Source: CAWCUK01 sp963798775 (GTDB lineage: Bacteria > Bacteroidota > Ignavibacteria > Ignavibacteriales > Ignavibacteriaceae). Taken from it: a DNA stretch of 64,000 bases. This document shows positions 26,175-36,409 of this stretch, piece after piece (positions within the stretch are counted from its first letter, which is position 1; each line of letters opens with the position of its first letter). The stretch covers positions 372,001 to 436,000 of the forward strand of contig CAWCUK010000003.1 of assembly GCA_963798775.1 (NCBI GenBank). Reading direction: 5' to 3'. Below the pieces are notes generated by a model. The model made no database searches. It was not told the origin of the DNA and saw only the letters and a program-made list of their open reading frames with translations. The position numbers and the translations under genes were made by a program.

Positions 26175-28718
26175 ATGGCTAAAAGTAAAAGAAATATTCA
26201 ATCTAAAAATTCTGTGAAAGAAGGAACTCTGGCAAAATTTAATTTTAATGAATTCCTTCCTCAAAAATATCATGTGTTAGCTGTTATTTTAGTAATTTTT
26301 ATTGTATTTCTTGCTTTTTTCTATCCTCTTTTCTTTGGGAATAAAACCTTTGAATCGGGTGATATAATTTCGAGCAGAAGTATGCAAAATTATGTGCACC
26401 AGCATAAGGACGGCTATACTTTATGGAATCCATTAATTTTCTGCGGAATGCCGGCTTACGCGATTGGAACCGGCTACAAATGGTTTAATCTTATTTACGT
26501 TGGTTTTACCGCTGTTAGAAGTATTTTTACTTCCTTCTTTTCTGTAGAATACACAATGTGGGCTTTTTATTTAATTATACTCGCTATAAATTCATTCTTC
26601 CTGATGAGGTATTTAACCAGAAATACTTTAGTAAGTTTATTCACCGGTTTAACAACCGCTTTCAGCACCGGGATTGTGGTATTTCTTTTAATTGGTCATG
26701 TAACTAAACTTACTTCCATTGCGATGTACCCGCTTATTTTTCTTATGATTTTAAGGCTGAAAGAAAAACTTAGTCTAATCGATTTTTTGATTCTTGTAAT
26801 TGCGCTTCAGCTTTTAGTGCAAGGGTTTCACGTACAAATAATTTTTTATACTCTTTTCTCCGTTGGAATTTTCTATCTTTATTTTTTCTTAAAGGCAATT
26901 TTCAAAAAGCATATTGAAGAACGAAATAAAATTCTGAAATCTGCCGCAGCGTTAGTTATTGCAGTAATTATCGCTCTTTTAATTCAATCGGATAATATTA
27001 CGCAGGTTTATCAATATTCAAATTATTCAACTCGCGGAAGTAAAAGTATTGTTGAGCAGAATGCCAAAACAAGCGAACCTTCATCTTCCGAATATTATAA
27101 ATATCATACAAACTGGTCTTTCTCGCCGGAAGAAGTTTTAACTTTTGTTGTCCCTTCTTATGTCGGATTCGGCAACTCGATTTATAAAGGCCCGCTTACG
27201 CAAAATCAGCCTGTAAATGTAAATACTTATTTCGGGCAAATGCCTTTTGTTGATGTCGCGATGTACATGGGAATTCTTGTTTTCTTTCTCGGTTTGTACG
27301 CGAGCATAACAAGGTGGAAAGATCCATTTGTACAGTTCTTAACCATTCTCGCGGCGCTTTCTCTGCTTATCTCCTTCGGAAATACTTTCCCGATTGTCTT
27401 TGATATTTTATTTTATTATTTGCCCTATTTCGATAAGTTCAGAGTCCCTTCAATGATTCTTGTGCTTGTACAGTTAAGCTTCCCGGTACTTGCGGGTTTG
27501 GGATTGATGAAGATTATTTCCTTAAAAGAAGATAAAGATGATAAAGCACGTAAATTATTGAAATATTTTACTTATGCGTTTTCGGCGTTTTTCTTATTTG
27601 GAATTTTATTTAACGGCGCGCTTACAAGCTGGTTCACGGAAAGAGTTAATGATTACGCGGCAACTTTAACAGCTACACAACCCCGTTACGCGCAGCAGTT
27701 TCAAGCTTTGGCGGGATACGCGGCGGATATGTTTACTTCTGATTATTTGTTTGGTTTTGCCTTTTTAACAATCGGATTTTGGGCCGCGATAGGATATCTT
27801 AACAGTAAACTTAGTAAAGATGTATTTGTTGTAATTATAATTTTTGTCGCTATGTTTGATTTATTAAGAATAGATTCCAGAAGTGCTGAACCTAAATATG
27901 TTGAAGCCCAAAATGTTAAGGGAATGTTTAATCAGCCGAATTATGTAAGCACAATAAAAAATCAAAATGATAAAAATCCTTTTAGAATATTAAACATGAA
28001 GCAGGACGGTTCTCTTGGTTCATTAAATAATAATTCAAACTACAACGCTTATTTTATGCTTGAGGATTTCTATGGGTATTCGGGAATTAAACCAAGAAAC
28101 TATCAAGATATTATGGATGTTGTCGGCCCGGTTAATCCTACTCTCTGGAGAATGTTAAACGTAAAATATATTGTATCGAGCCAGCAAGTTCAAATGGCAG
28201 GTTTTCAGCAGATAGGACAGGGAGAAAAAGAATTCACTTATAAAAATAATTCCGCTTTACCCCGTGCGTATTTCGTGAATAATGTTGAACAAAAATCAGC
28301 GATTGATATTCTAAATTCCATAAAGAATAATTCCTTCGATCCTAAAAATACCGCTTTTGTAAATGAAAAAGATTTTACGGTTGATAAACCGGATTCGACC
28401 GCTTATGTAAATATAAATACTTATAAAGATGAAACAATCGGAATGGAAGTTAATTCATCCGGTAATAACTTTTTGTTTGTCGGAGATACTTATATCCCGA
28501 CAGGCTGGAATGCCGCAATTGACGGTAAATCTGTAAAAATATATCAGGCTAACCATGATTTTATGGGAATAATAGTTCCTAAAGGAAAACACACAGTAAC
28601 ACTTAAATACGCGCCGGCAAGTTTTTATGTAACCAAATATATCTCGTTAATTTTAAGCGCGTTGGTTTTGCTGGGATTGGCGGGAGCAATTATTAAAAGT
28701 AAATCGAGAAGAGTTTAA
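26175..28718 (+). CDS. YfhO-family polytopic membrane protein
   Basis: An 847-residue protein with about 12-13 hydrophobic helices, an ESGDIISSR/W-N-P-L-x-F-x-G-M-P-A region after the first helix, and a soluble C-terminal domain ending in a last helix. These are features of the YfhO family, GT-C-like proteins related to O-mannosyl or teichoic-acid glycosylation enzymes. It likely adds a sugar from a polyprenyl-phosphate donor on the outer face of the inner membrane, perhaps the donor made by the GT2 enzyme two genes upstream; that link is inference. Confidence 0.83.
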   Translation: MAKSKRNIQSKNSVKEGTLAKFNFNEFLPQKYHVLAVILVIFIVFLAFFYPLFFGNKTFESGDIISSRSMQNYVHQHKDGYTLWNPLIFCGMPAYAIGTGYKWFNLIYVGFTAVRSIFTSFFSVEYTMWAFYLIILAINSFFLMRYLTRNTLVSLFTGLTTAFSTGIVVFLLIGHVTKLTSIAMYPLIFLMILRLKEKLSLIDFLILVIALQLLVQGFHVQIIFYTLFSVGIFYLYFFLKAIFKKHIEERNKILKSAAALVIAVIIALLIQSDNITQVYQYSNYSTRGSKSIVEQNAKTSEPSSSEYYKYHTNWSFSPEEVLTFVVPSYVGFGNSIYKGPLTQNQPVNVNTYFGQMPFVDVAMYMGILVFFLGLYASITRWKDPFVQFLTILAALSLLISFGNTFPIVFDILFYYLPYFDKFRVPSMILVLVQLSFPVLAGLGLMKIISLKEDKDDKARKLLKYFTYAFSAFFLFGILFNGALTSWFTERVNDYAATLTATQPRYAQQFQALAGYAADMFTSDYLFGFAFLTIGFWAAIGYLNSKLSKDVFVVIIIFVAMFDLLRIDSRSAEPKYVEAQNVKGMFNQPNYVSTIKNQNDKNPFRILNMKQDGSLGSLNNNSNYNAYFMLEDFYGYSGIKPRNYQDIMDVVGPVNPTLWRMLNVKYIVSSQQVQMAGFQQIGQGEKEFTYKNNSALPRAYFVNNVEQKSAIDILNSIKNNSFDPKNTAFVNEKDFTVDKPDSTAYVNINTYKDETIGMEVNSSGNNFLFVGDTYIPTGWNAAIDGKSVKIYQANHDFMGIIVPKGKHTVTLKYAPASFYVTKYISLILSALVLLGLAGAIIKSKSRRV

Positions 28719-28817
28719 CTTGTTTGTTATAAAATTTTTTATACTGCCGTAATTTTTTACGATAGTAATAAAACCGTCAATAGTAGAATTCATATTTAAC
28801 CTTTCACAAACTCTCAG

Positions 28818-30317
28818 ATGCTGAATAATTTAAAATATTTTATAAAGCACAGTGCTATTTACAGCATCAGCAATGTTGCCGCAAAAGGTATTGGAGTTAT
28901 ACTTCTTCCGTTATATTCTAGTTTTATTACCGTAGCCGAATTTGGAATTCTCGGTATTCTGGAAGTTACTATAGCCATTTTTACTGAGGTTGTTAATCTT
29001 GGGTTGGCGCCGGCTTTAGTAATGTTAAATAATATTATCGATTATAGGGGAAAGCAAAAATCTGTTTTTTTTACAATTTTTGTTACTTCCACCTCTATCT
29101 GTGCTGTTTTTATTGTAGCAGGTAATTTTGTTATACCCGCAATTGCCGGATTTTTCGGCGAACTCGAAAAATTTAAGCTCTACTTAAATCTTACTCTCTA
29201 TATTGTAGTCCTTCGAATACTTAATAATCTGATAAGTAACAAATTAAGAGCCGATGAAAAATCGATTACTTATACAATTATTAATTTATCAAAGCTGGTA
29301 TTATCCTTAGGTTTTATAATTTATTTTGTCGCTTTTAATAAATCCGGAGTTGCCGGAGTTTTATATTCATACATAATAAGCGAAGGAATAATACTTATTT
29401 CAACGGTGCCGGTGGTTCTAAAATTAATGTCGCCGCTTTTTGATAAATCAATTTTAAAAACCGCGGTTAAATTCGGTATACCTTTAATATTCAGTTCTAT
29501 TGCAATGATGGTTCTAAATGTAAGCGATAGATATATTCTAAAATTTTATGCAGATTATAGAACATTAGGACTTTATGATTTAGGGTATAGAATTGCCGGT
29601 GTAATAAATATGTTCTTTATTATGCCGTTAAGTTTAGCTCTTATGCCTACAGCATATAAAATTTTTAACAAAGAAGGGGATAAAAGATATTTCTCTAAAA
29701 TGCTTACATATTTAACTTTTGTTTTAATTTGGAGCGGATTAGCGTTGTCTCTATTCAGTAAAGAAATTATAAAAATCTTTACCCTAAATCCCGATTATTG
29801 GCCGGCATACCAGGTTGTTCCAGTCATAATTTTTTCTTATGTATTTTTTGGAATGCGGCTGGTTTCTATGCTTGGATTATATTTAACTAAACATACAAAA
29901 TATGTCGCTTATTCAACTCTTGCTGCGGCTTTAATAAATATAATATTAAATTTTATTTTTATACCCAAATATGGTATGATGGCAGCGGCGTTTACAACTT
30001 TATTTTCCTTTTTGGCTTTGTACTTTATTTCCGATAAAATTTCGGCAAGATTTTATAAAATACCTTTTGAATATTTAAAAATTACTAAAGTTATTTCTGT
30101 CGGTGTTATTTTCTATTTAATTTCCTATTTCTTAAATGTTACTTTTGTTCTGAATGTTTTAATAAAACTGTTTCTGATATTAATTCTTCCCTTAGTTTTA
30201 TATCTTTTCAATTTTTATGAAGTGATAGAAATCGAACGAATAAAAGGTTTTTACGGAAAATGGAAGTATCCGGGTAACTGGAGAGAAAACATAAAAAAAT
30301 ATTTAAATAAATTGTAA
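28818..30317 (+). CDS. Polysaccharide flippase (Wzx/MOP superfamily)
   Basis: A 499-residue protein with about 14 hydrophobic helices. The N-terminal block (SAIYSISNVAAKGIGVILLPLYSSFITVAEFG broken over the first two helices) is typical of polysaccharide biosynthesis flippases that move lipid-linked glycan units to the periplasm. It is followed by methyltransferase and glycosyltransferase genes with short gaps, supporting an O-antigen or exopolysaccharide role. Confidence 0.88.
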   Translation: MLNNLKYFIKHSAIYSISNVAAKGIGVILLPLYSSFITVAEFGILGILEVTIAIFTEVVNLGLAPALVMLNNIIDYRGKQKSVFFTIFVTSTSICAVFIVAGNFVIPAIAGFFGELEKFKLYLNLTLYIVVLRILNNLISNKLRADEKSITYTIINLSKLVLSLGFIIYFVAFNKSGVAGVLYSYIISEGIILISTVPVVLKLMSPLFDKSILKTAVKFGIPLIFSSIAMMVLNVSDRYILKFYADYRTLGLYDLGYRIAGVINMFFIMPLSLALMPTAYKIFNKEGDKRYFSKMLTYLTFVLIWSGLALSLFSKEIIKIFTLNPDYWPAYQVVPVIIFSYVFFGMRLVSMLGLYLTKHTKYVAYSTLAAALINIILNFIFIPKYGMMAAAFTTLFSFLALYFISDKISARFYKIPFEYLKITKVISVGVIFYLISYFLNVTFVLNVLIKLFLILILPLVLYLFNFYEVIEIERIKGFYGKWKYPGNWRENIKKYLNKL

Positions 30318-30346
30318 TTATTCTAAAATTATTTTGAGTTGTAATT

Positions 30347-30997
30347 GTGATTAGAAAAGTTAAAAATAAAGTTTGGCAGCTTTTAAATTCAGTAAATTTG
30401 GGCGGTTGTGTTCAACTAATGCTTAAAAGCCAATTGCTGGAGGATGGTTGGTTTAAAAGTTTTAATTCTAAAAAATCGGTTGATAAAAATGGAAATCCTA
30501 TTCCTTGGAATACTTATCCGTTTATAAAATTTATTGAGCCGAGGTTAAAAAAGCATTTTGATGTTTTTGAATACGGAAGCGGGAATTCTACCATTTGGTT
30601 TTCCGCCAGAGTAAATTCTATTTATTCTGTAGAAAATGATAAGGAATGGTATAATATTGTTTCAAAAAGTTTACCGGATAATTCTCACTTGGTTTATCAA
30701 GAACTTCAATACGATGGTGATTATTCTAAAGAAGTTGAGAAAAGCGGAAAGTACTATCATATTGTTATTATTGACGGCCGCGATAGAGTTAACTGTATAA
30801 AACGCAGTATTCCCCGATTAACTGAAGACGGCATTATAGTTTTTGACAATTCTGATTTATCTATTTATCAAGAAGCCATCGAATTACTTGAGAAAGAAGG
30901 TTTTCGAAGAATAGATTTTATAGGAATGTCTCCGGTTACGGCTCATAATAATTATACAACCGTTTTTTATAAATCGCATAATTGCTTAAATATTTAG
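30347..30997 (+). CDS. Class I methyltransferase-like protein of the glycan cluster
   Basis: A 216-residue protein with an AdoMet-site-like motif (FEYGSGNSTIWFSA), an acidic strand end (YSVENDKEW) and IIDGRDR, consistent with a small Rossmann methyltransferase. The likely start is GTG at 30347. It abuts the next glycosyltransferase gene (TAG followed directly by ATG), so the two are cotranslated. Substrate unknown; methylation of a sugar is suggested only by context. Confidence 0.7.
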   Translation: MIRKVKNKVWQLLNSVNLGGCVQLMLKSQLLEDGWFKSFNSKKSVDKNGNPIPWNTYPFIKFIEPRLKKHFDVFEYGSGNSTIWFSARVNSIYSVENDKEWYNIVSKSLPDNSHLVYQELQYDGDYSKEVEKSGKYYHIVIIDGRDRVNCIKRSIPRLTEDGIIVFDNSDLSIYQEAIELLEKEGFRRIDFIGMSPVTAHNNYTTVFYKSHNCLNI

Positions 30998-32215
30998 ATG
31001 AAAGTGCTATTTACATTTGGAGGGCTTCCTCATTATTATAATCTTGTTTTAAATAAATTAAACAGAATCAATAATATTGAAATTGTGGTGGTTGTTCCCG
31101 CCGCTGATAGTAATACTATAGGTGAAGGAGTTTATCAGACAAATAAAGATGCCGAATTCAAAATTATTCATCTAAGGGAATTTAAATCTTGGTACGGCAA
31201 AGTTTTTTTTCAAAATCTTAATAAGCTTATTCTTAATGAAAAACCGGAAATAATTGTTACCGGCTGGCCTTATTCAATTGGATTCCTTCTTAATCTAAAA
31301 ATTAAGGCAGTCGTAAAAAAATTAAATGTTAAAATAATATTAAAAGAAATTCCTTTCGGTGTTCCTAAATATGATGAAGCAGAACAATATTACTTTGAAG
31401 GACTTTTAAAAGATGAAGATTTAAAAAGCATAAAGTATAAGAAGAATTTAATTGGAAAGCTTAATATTAAGTTAATAACTTTCATCAGGAAAAAGATTTT
31501 TAATCTAGCTGACGCTCATGTTAACTATATTGAAAAAGCTTATGAAATTCTGCCGTCTTATGGTGTTCCAAAAGAAAAAATTTTTATAACTTATAATTCG
31601 CCCGATACTGAAAAACTTCTTTCAATTAAAGATGAAATTAACAATGAATCTACGATTCTTCCTGAAAATCCATATAGAATAATTCATGTAGGAAGGCTTG
31701 TAAAATGGAAAAAAGTTGATTTATTAATTAACGCGTTTAGCAAAATAAAAGAAAAATTTCCCGATGCTGAATTGTTAATAATAGGAACCGGACCGGAAAA
31801 ATCTAATTTAGAAAAACTTACCGGAGAGTTAGGATTGGAAGCAAATGTTAAATTTATCGGCGGTGTTTACGACTCTAAAATTCTCGGGAAATATTTAGCT
31901 GTTTCTTCTATTTACGTTTTAGCGGGAATGGGCGGCCTCTCAATAAATGAAGCAATGAGTTTCGGGAAACCTATAGTTTGTTCGATTTGCGACGGGACGG
32001 AAAAACATTTAGTTTTTGATGACTTTAACGGAAAATATTTTGAAGAAGATAATGAAGATGATTTAGTGAAAAAGATTATTGAACTTTTTGAAAATCCTCA
32101 GGAAATAAAAACTATGGGACAAAATTCCGTAAAAATAATTCGAGAAAAAATAAATATCGACATAGTTGTTTCTGGTTATTTAAAAGCCTTTAATTATGTA
32201 ACCGGAAAAAGCTAA
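30998..32215 (+). CDS. Family 4 glycosyltransferase
   Basis: A 405-residue GT-B enzyme. The C-terminal donor domain shows the IIHVGRLVKWKKVDLLINAF start, the DAELLIIGTGPE block and an acidic SINEAMSFGKPIV motif in place of the classic EX7E. It transfers an activated sugar during polysaccharide synthesis. It starts immediately after the previous gene and its stop overlaps the next start (TAATG), so it lies inside a translationally coupled operon. Confidence 0.85.
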   Translation: MKVLFTFGGLPHYYNLVLNKLNRINNIEIVVVVPAADSNTIGEGVYQTNKDAEFKIIHLREFKSWYGKVFFQNLNKLILNEKPEIIVTGWPYSIGFLLNLKIKAVVKKLNVKIILKEIPFGVPKYDEAEQYYFEGLLKDEDLKSIKYKKNLIGKLNIKLITFIRKKIFNLADAHVNYIEKAYEILPSYGVPKEKIFITYNSPDTEKLLSIKDEINNESTILPENPYRIIHVGRLVKWKKVDLLINAFSKIKEKFPDAELLIIGTGPEKSNLEKLTGELGLEANVKFIGGVYDSKILGKYLAVSSIYVLAGMGGLSINEAMSFGKPIVCSICDGTEKHLVFDDFNGKYFEEDNEDDLVKKIIELFENPQEIKTMGQNSVKIIREKINIDIVVSGYLKAFNYVTGKS

Positions 32216-33022
32216 TGAATATTTTAAAATCAAAATACAGCAATCTTTCCTTATTCTTAAGCAATAAATATTATAGAGAATTCGTCAGACTGTTATTTAA
32301 ATACAGTAATTCAACCCGAAATCAATCTCAAAAAATAAATTTCTTGAATTATCAATTTGAGGTTGTTGACGCGCTTTCTTTTGTTTTTCAATTCAAAGAA
32401 ATTTTTGTTAAACAATATTATTTATTTGAAACTGAAACGGAAGAACCTTTAATTTATGATTGCGGCGCGAATATAGGAATAAGTGTTTTATTCTTTTAAA
32501 AAATATTTTCCCAATTCAAGAATAAAAGCTTTTGAAGCGGATTCAGCAATTGCGCAAATATTAAAAAGTAATATTAAACAAAATTCAGTTGAAAATGTTG
32601 AAGTAATCCCAAAAGCGGTTTGGATAAATAATGACGGAATTGAATTTGGCGCCGAAGGTGCTGATTCCGGTTCTATTTATAGCCTTACAAATAAAATAAA
32701 AGTTGAATCAATCCGGTTAAAAGAATTTTTAGAAAAAGAAGAAAAAGTTGATTTGCTAAAAATAGATATTGAAGGCGCGGAAGTTGATGTAATTAAGGAT
32801 TGCGATGAAAGCTTAAGCCGCGTTAAAAATTTATTTATCGAATATCATTCTTTTAACGGGCAAAAGCAGGAATTGGATTTAATATTAAAAATTTTGACCG
32901 AAAATAATTTCCGTTATTTTATAAAATCCGATGAACCTCGCACAAGTCCCTTAATAAATAAAGAAAGCCTTATCAGCCCCTCAATGGATTTACAATTAAA
33001 TATTTTCGCGTATAAAGAATAA
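32215..33022 (+). CDS. FkbM-family methyltransferase, broken by one frameshift
   Basis: The frame from ATG 32215 reads to YDCGANIGISVLFF and stops at 32499. The natural continuation (FKKYFPNSRIKAFEAD... to KIDIEGAEVDVIKD) is in the next frame and ends at 33022. Removing one T from the run at 32494-32497 joins them into a 268-residue FkbM-type methyltransferase with an intact AdoMet motif. Both halves are well conserved, so a sequencing or assembly indel, a very recent mutation or slippage on the T-run are the options. It sits tightly between two glycosyltransferase genes. Confidence 0.8.
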
Positions 33023-33027
33023 TAAAT

Positions 33028-34296
33028 TTGAAAGTAGTACATATAAATAGTTCCGATTCTAGCGGAGGTGCCGCAAGAGCTTGTATTGATATTAATAGAG
33101 CACTGCAGACTGTCGGTGTTGATTCAACCGTGTTAGTACAATTAAAGGAGAAAGATGCGGACGATATTGAATCGGCTGTAAAATCGCCCTTACAAAAATA
33201 TTTTTTCGCCGTTCGATTTTTGATAGATTATTTTTTAATAAAAATTTTTACCAATGAAAAAAGAGGCAGATTTTCTTTTCCGTTCGGAGGAGCGAATTTG
33301 TTTAAAATAAAAAGTATAAAAGACGCGGATATTATTCACCTGCACTGGGTCAATCAAGGATTCTTTTCTCTTAAAACTTTTAGAGAATTAGCTAAATTAA
33401 ATAAACCTATTGTCTGGACACTCCACGATATGTGGCCTTTTACCGGCGGCTGCCACTACAGCGGGGAATGTAAAAATTTTTTAATCGAATGTAACAACTG
33501 TCCTTCGCTAAAATTCAGCGGACCGAATGATTTTTCTCATCAAATCTTCATCGGTAAAATAAACTCTTATAGAAATCTAAATTTAAATATTGTTGCCTGC
33601 AGCAGATGGCTGGCAGAAAAAGCAAAAAATAGTTTTCTCCTTAAAAGTTTTCCGGTTTCTTCAATCCCAAATTCAATTGACACAAATTTATATAAACCGA
33701 TTGATAAGAAAACAGCACGTCGGATACTTAATTTACCTGGGGATAAGAAGCTTGTATTATTTGGAACAATGAATCTTAAGGAAGAAAGAAAAGGCTTTCA
33801 ATATCTTAAAAAAAGTTTAATCAAGCTTAATGATAATTTTCCAAATTTAAAATCAAAAATGGAACTTGTTGTGTTTGGTGCTTCTGATGAGAAAGTATTT
33901 GAAGATATTCCATTCAAAACAAATTTTTTAGGCAGATTGAAAAATATTGATGATGTTATTTACAGCTATAATTCCGCGGATATTTTTGTCGCCTCTTCAT
34001 TAGAAGATAATCTTCCGAATACAGTAATGGAAGCGCTTGCCTGCGGTGTGCCGGTTGCCGCGTTTAATATAGGAGGAATGCCCGATATGATAAATCATAA
34101 AGATAATGGATACCTAGCGGAACCCAAATCAATTGAAAGTTTGGCTGACGGAATTTATTGGCTTTTAAATAATTCTAATGAAACTCTTTCTATTAATTCT
34201 AGAAAAAAAGTGGTTGAGAATTTTACACCGGAATTGGTAGGAGAAATGTATAAGTCTTTTTACAAAAAATGTTTTAAAGCAAAAGAAAATTCTTGA
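33028..34296 (+). CDS. Family 4 glycosyltransferase
   Basis: A 422-residue GT-B enzyme with the N-terminal HINSSDSSGGAARACIDI loop typical of one GT4 subgroup, a TLHDMWPFTGGCHY acceptor-side block, and the C-terminal ASSLEDNLPNTVMEALACG motif with the EX7E-like pattern followed by PVAAFNIGG. A TTG start at 33028, five bases after the previous stop, is the only suitable one. It ends the rightward polysaccharide operon; a convergent gene follows. Confidence 0.87.
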   Translation: MKVVHINSSDSSGGAARACIDINRALQTVGVDSTVLVQLKEKDADDIESAVKSPLQKYFFAVRFLIDYFLIKIFTNEKRGRFSFPFGGANLFKIKSIKDADIIHLHWVNQGFFSLKTFRELAKLNKPIVWTLHDMWPFTGGCHYSGECKNFLIECNNCPSLKFSGPNDFSHQIFIGKINSYRNLNLNIVACSRWLAEKAKNSFLLKSFPVSSIPNSIDTNLYKPIDKKTARRILNLPGDKKLVLFGTMNLKEERKGFQYLKKSLIKLNDNFPNLKSKMELVVFGASDEKVFEDIPFKTNFLGRLKNIDDVIYSYNSADIFVASSLEDNLPNTVMEALACGVPVAAFNIGGMPDMINHKDNGYLAEPKSIESLADGIYWLLNNSNETLSINSRKKVVENFTPELVGEMYKSFYKKCFKAKENS

Positions 34297-34432
34297 TGGT
34301 ACTTTTTTCTTGGCCATGTTCCCTTCAAAATTTTCATATACCTTCTGTAGGAAAATTGAAGCAAAATATCGTACTTTTTATTTTGGTACAACAGGCAGTT
34401 TAGAAACAAAAATAGGAATGATTTCAAAATAA

Positions 34433-35695
34433 TTAAATGGAAGAATTTAATATTTCTCCAAACTCAAAAGAAATATTTTCTCTATCATACTTTTTAATTT
34501 TTGAAAAATCAGTTTTAAATTCGCCGGCACGGTTGAAAAATTCGCCGGCATTTTCTTTATAAGTAAAAATCATCCCCGCGTTAGCTTCTTCTAATATATT
34601 CTTCACTTCCTCATTATCATCCCCGAATGCGATTATCGGTTTTCCCGTTCTTAAATATTCAAATAATTTTCCCGGTACATGCCGTTTTTCGGTTGCGCAG
34701 ACAAGCAAATAATTTGCCCTCAATAACTGCTTTAACATTTCTTTGTATGGAAGAAAACCTAAATATTCTGTGTGAGGAAGTAATCCATTTTTTTCTATTA
34801 ACTCTTTTATTGCCGGACTCACCGTTCCGATAAATTTTATCTTTAAATTTCGTCCATCAGTAATTTCTTTTCTAATATTTTCCCAAAAAGCCGGAGTTGC
34901 CTGATAATCAAAAATATTTCCCGCGTGTATTAATATTTCTTCATCCTTTTCGTCAGTACTTGAAGTTAAACCGGTAAAATCATCTTCATTATATCCCCAG
35001 TAGAGAACGTGCGATTTTCCTCTCAAAAAATCATATTTATTTTCATAATCATCTTTCATTGTTCGTGTTACAAACACAGCGGCGGATGAATGTTTTAGAA
35101 CAGATTTTTCTAAATAATTATCAAATGCCAGCGCGGCTTTATTTCTCTTAAAATCTTTGTAATAAACTATATCAACCCAAGGATCGATGAAAACCGGAAT
35201 ATGAGGAATGTTATTTCGCTTACTCAATTTCATGCCGATTAAATGCGATGAGTGCGGAGGCCCCACAGATACAATCGCGTCAATTTTTTCATCGCTAAGA
35301 ATTTCTTCCCCCTTTTTAACCGCTGTAAAATACCAGCCTACACGTGCGTCCGGAACAAAAAGATTCATCCGTATCCAGATTGATATTCTGTGCGTGAGGC
35401 TTTTGTTTGATTTTGAAATTGTCTCAGACGCAATAAGCTGATCATCCTTTTTTTTGCCGATAAATTTTTTGTAGATATCAAAAGGTTCCAGCGCTTTCGA
35501 TTTATAAACCTTTAAATTTACATCTACTTCTTTTAAAAGACTTTCATCTTTCCCGGAAAATGTATCTTCATCTACTGTGAGAACAATTGGCTGCCAGCCG
35601 AACTTCGGCAAGAATTTAATCATCTTCAGAGGCCAATGCAGTGAGGCTTTGGCAGAAGGAGGCCAATAATATGAAATAAAAAGAACTTTTTTCAT
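34433..35695 (-). CDS. Family 4-like glycosyltransferase
   Basis: A 420-residue protein with the SYYWPPSAKASLHWPLKMIKFLPKFGW-type N-terminus (split by the family's variable loop), VSVGPPHSSHLIG, and a GT-B donor half with KLFEYLRTGKPIIAFG. It is a glycosyltransferase of the group often found in capsule and O-antigen loci. It is transcribed leftward and its start overlaps by one base the stop of the methyltransferase gene upstream of it, forming a two-gene unit that converges on the main cluster. Confidence 0.82.
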   Translation of the reverse strand: MKKVLFISYYWPPSAKASLHWPLKMIKFLPKFGWQPIVLTVDEDTFSGKDESLLKEVDVNLKVYKSKALEPFDIYKKFIGKKKDDQLIASETISKSNKSLTHRISIWIRMNLFVPDARVGWYFTAVKKGEEILSDEKIDAIVSVGPPHSSHLIGMKLSKRNNIPHIPVFIDPWVDIVYYKDFKRNKAALAFDNYLEKSVLKHSSAAVFVTRTMKDDYENKYDFLRGKSHVLYWGYNEDDFTGLTSSTDEKDEEILIHAGNIFDYQATPAFWENIRKEITDGRNLKIKFIGTVSPAIKELIEKNGLLPHTEYLGFLPYKEMLKQLLRANYLLVCATEKRHVPGKLFEYLRTGKPIIAFGDDNEEVKNILEEANAGMIFTYKENAGEFFNRAGEFKTDFSKIKKYDRENISFEFGEILNSSI

Positions 35696-36297
35696 CAGTT
35701 TTCTTTTTTCCCCACATATCTAATTACCGAAGCTTTACCTTTATGAAATTCTCCTTCAGATAAATCAATTTCTTGTTCTTCTAATAATTCAGTTTTTAAA
35801 TCAGAAAAATTATTTTCTATTTCTTTTAAAGTATATAACATTTCCGGATTTTGCGGCCCTCCGGAATCTTTCCCTAACTGATTCTGGCTGAAAACTTCCA
35901 ATATTATTCTGCCGCCTGCTTTTAAGGAAGCAGCGGCTTTTTGATGTACATTATTACTTAATTGTTTTTCTAAATGAATAAAAATCAATCCTACGGCATT
36001 ATAATTATTTTCAACCGGAACAAATTCTCTTAAATTTTTTACCGTGTAATTTATGTTCACACCTTCTTGTTTGGCTAATCTTTCTGCTTTTTCCCTGGCT
36101 TTTTCACTAAAATCAAAAGCGTCTACTTTCCATCCTTGTTTGGCCGCGAAAACAGCATTTCTTCCTTCGCCTTCACCTAATAAAAGTATACTTCCCGGAC
36201 GAAGTTTTTGTAATTCTTCTTTTAGGAATTTATTCGGCTCGGTTCCATAAACAAATTCATTTGCTGAATATCTCTCATTCCAAAATATATTTTCCAT
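35695..36297 (-). CDS. Class I SAM-dependent methyltransferase (TehB/thiopurine-like)
   Basis: A 200-residue enzyme with the WNERYSANEFVYGTEPNKFL N-terminus and a glycine motif ILLLGEGEGRNAVFAAKQGW that binds AdoMet. This is the widespread small-methyltransferase group annotated as tellurite-resistance-like. It is the first gene of a leftward pair with a glycosyltransferase. Substrate unknown. Confidence 0.82.
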   Translation of the reverse strand: MENIFWNERYSANEFVYGTEPNKFLKEELQKLRPGSILLLGEGEGRNAVFAAKQGWKVDAFDFSEKAREKAERLAKQEGVNINYTVKNLREFVPVENNYNAVGLIFIHLEKQLSNNVHQKAAASLKAGGRIILEVFSQNQLGKDSGGPQNPEMLYTLKEIENNFSDLKTELLEEQEIDLSEGEFHKGKASVIRYVGKKEN

Positions 36298-36409
36298 ATC
36301 TTTACTTTATTTTTGAATTTCAAATCTAATTATTTACAAGAACAAACTGAAATTATGTTCCTCCCAATTTCTTTGGAAATTGTAATATAAAAAATCTATA
36401 GGAAATCTT

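Noticed and set aside
34297..34432. Terminator between convergent glycosyltransferase genes
   Set aside because: A hairpin with a two-base bulge can be drawn (CTTCAA... TTGAAG), but there is no T-run, so it is not called.
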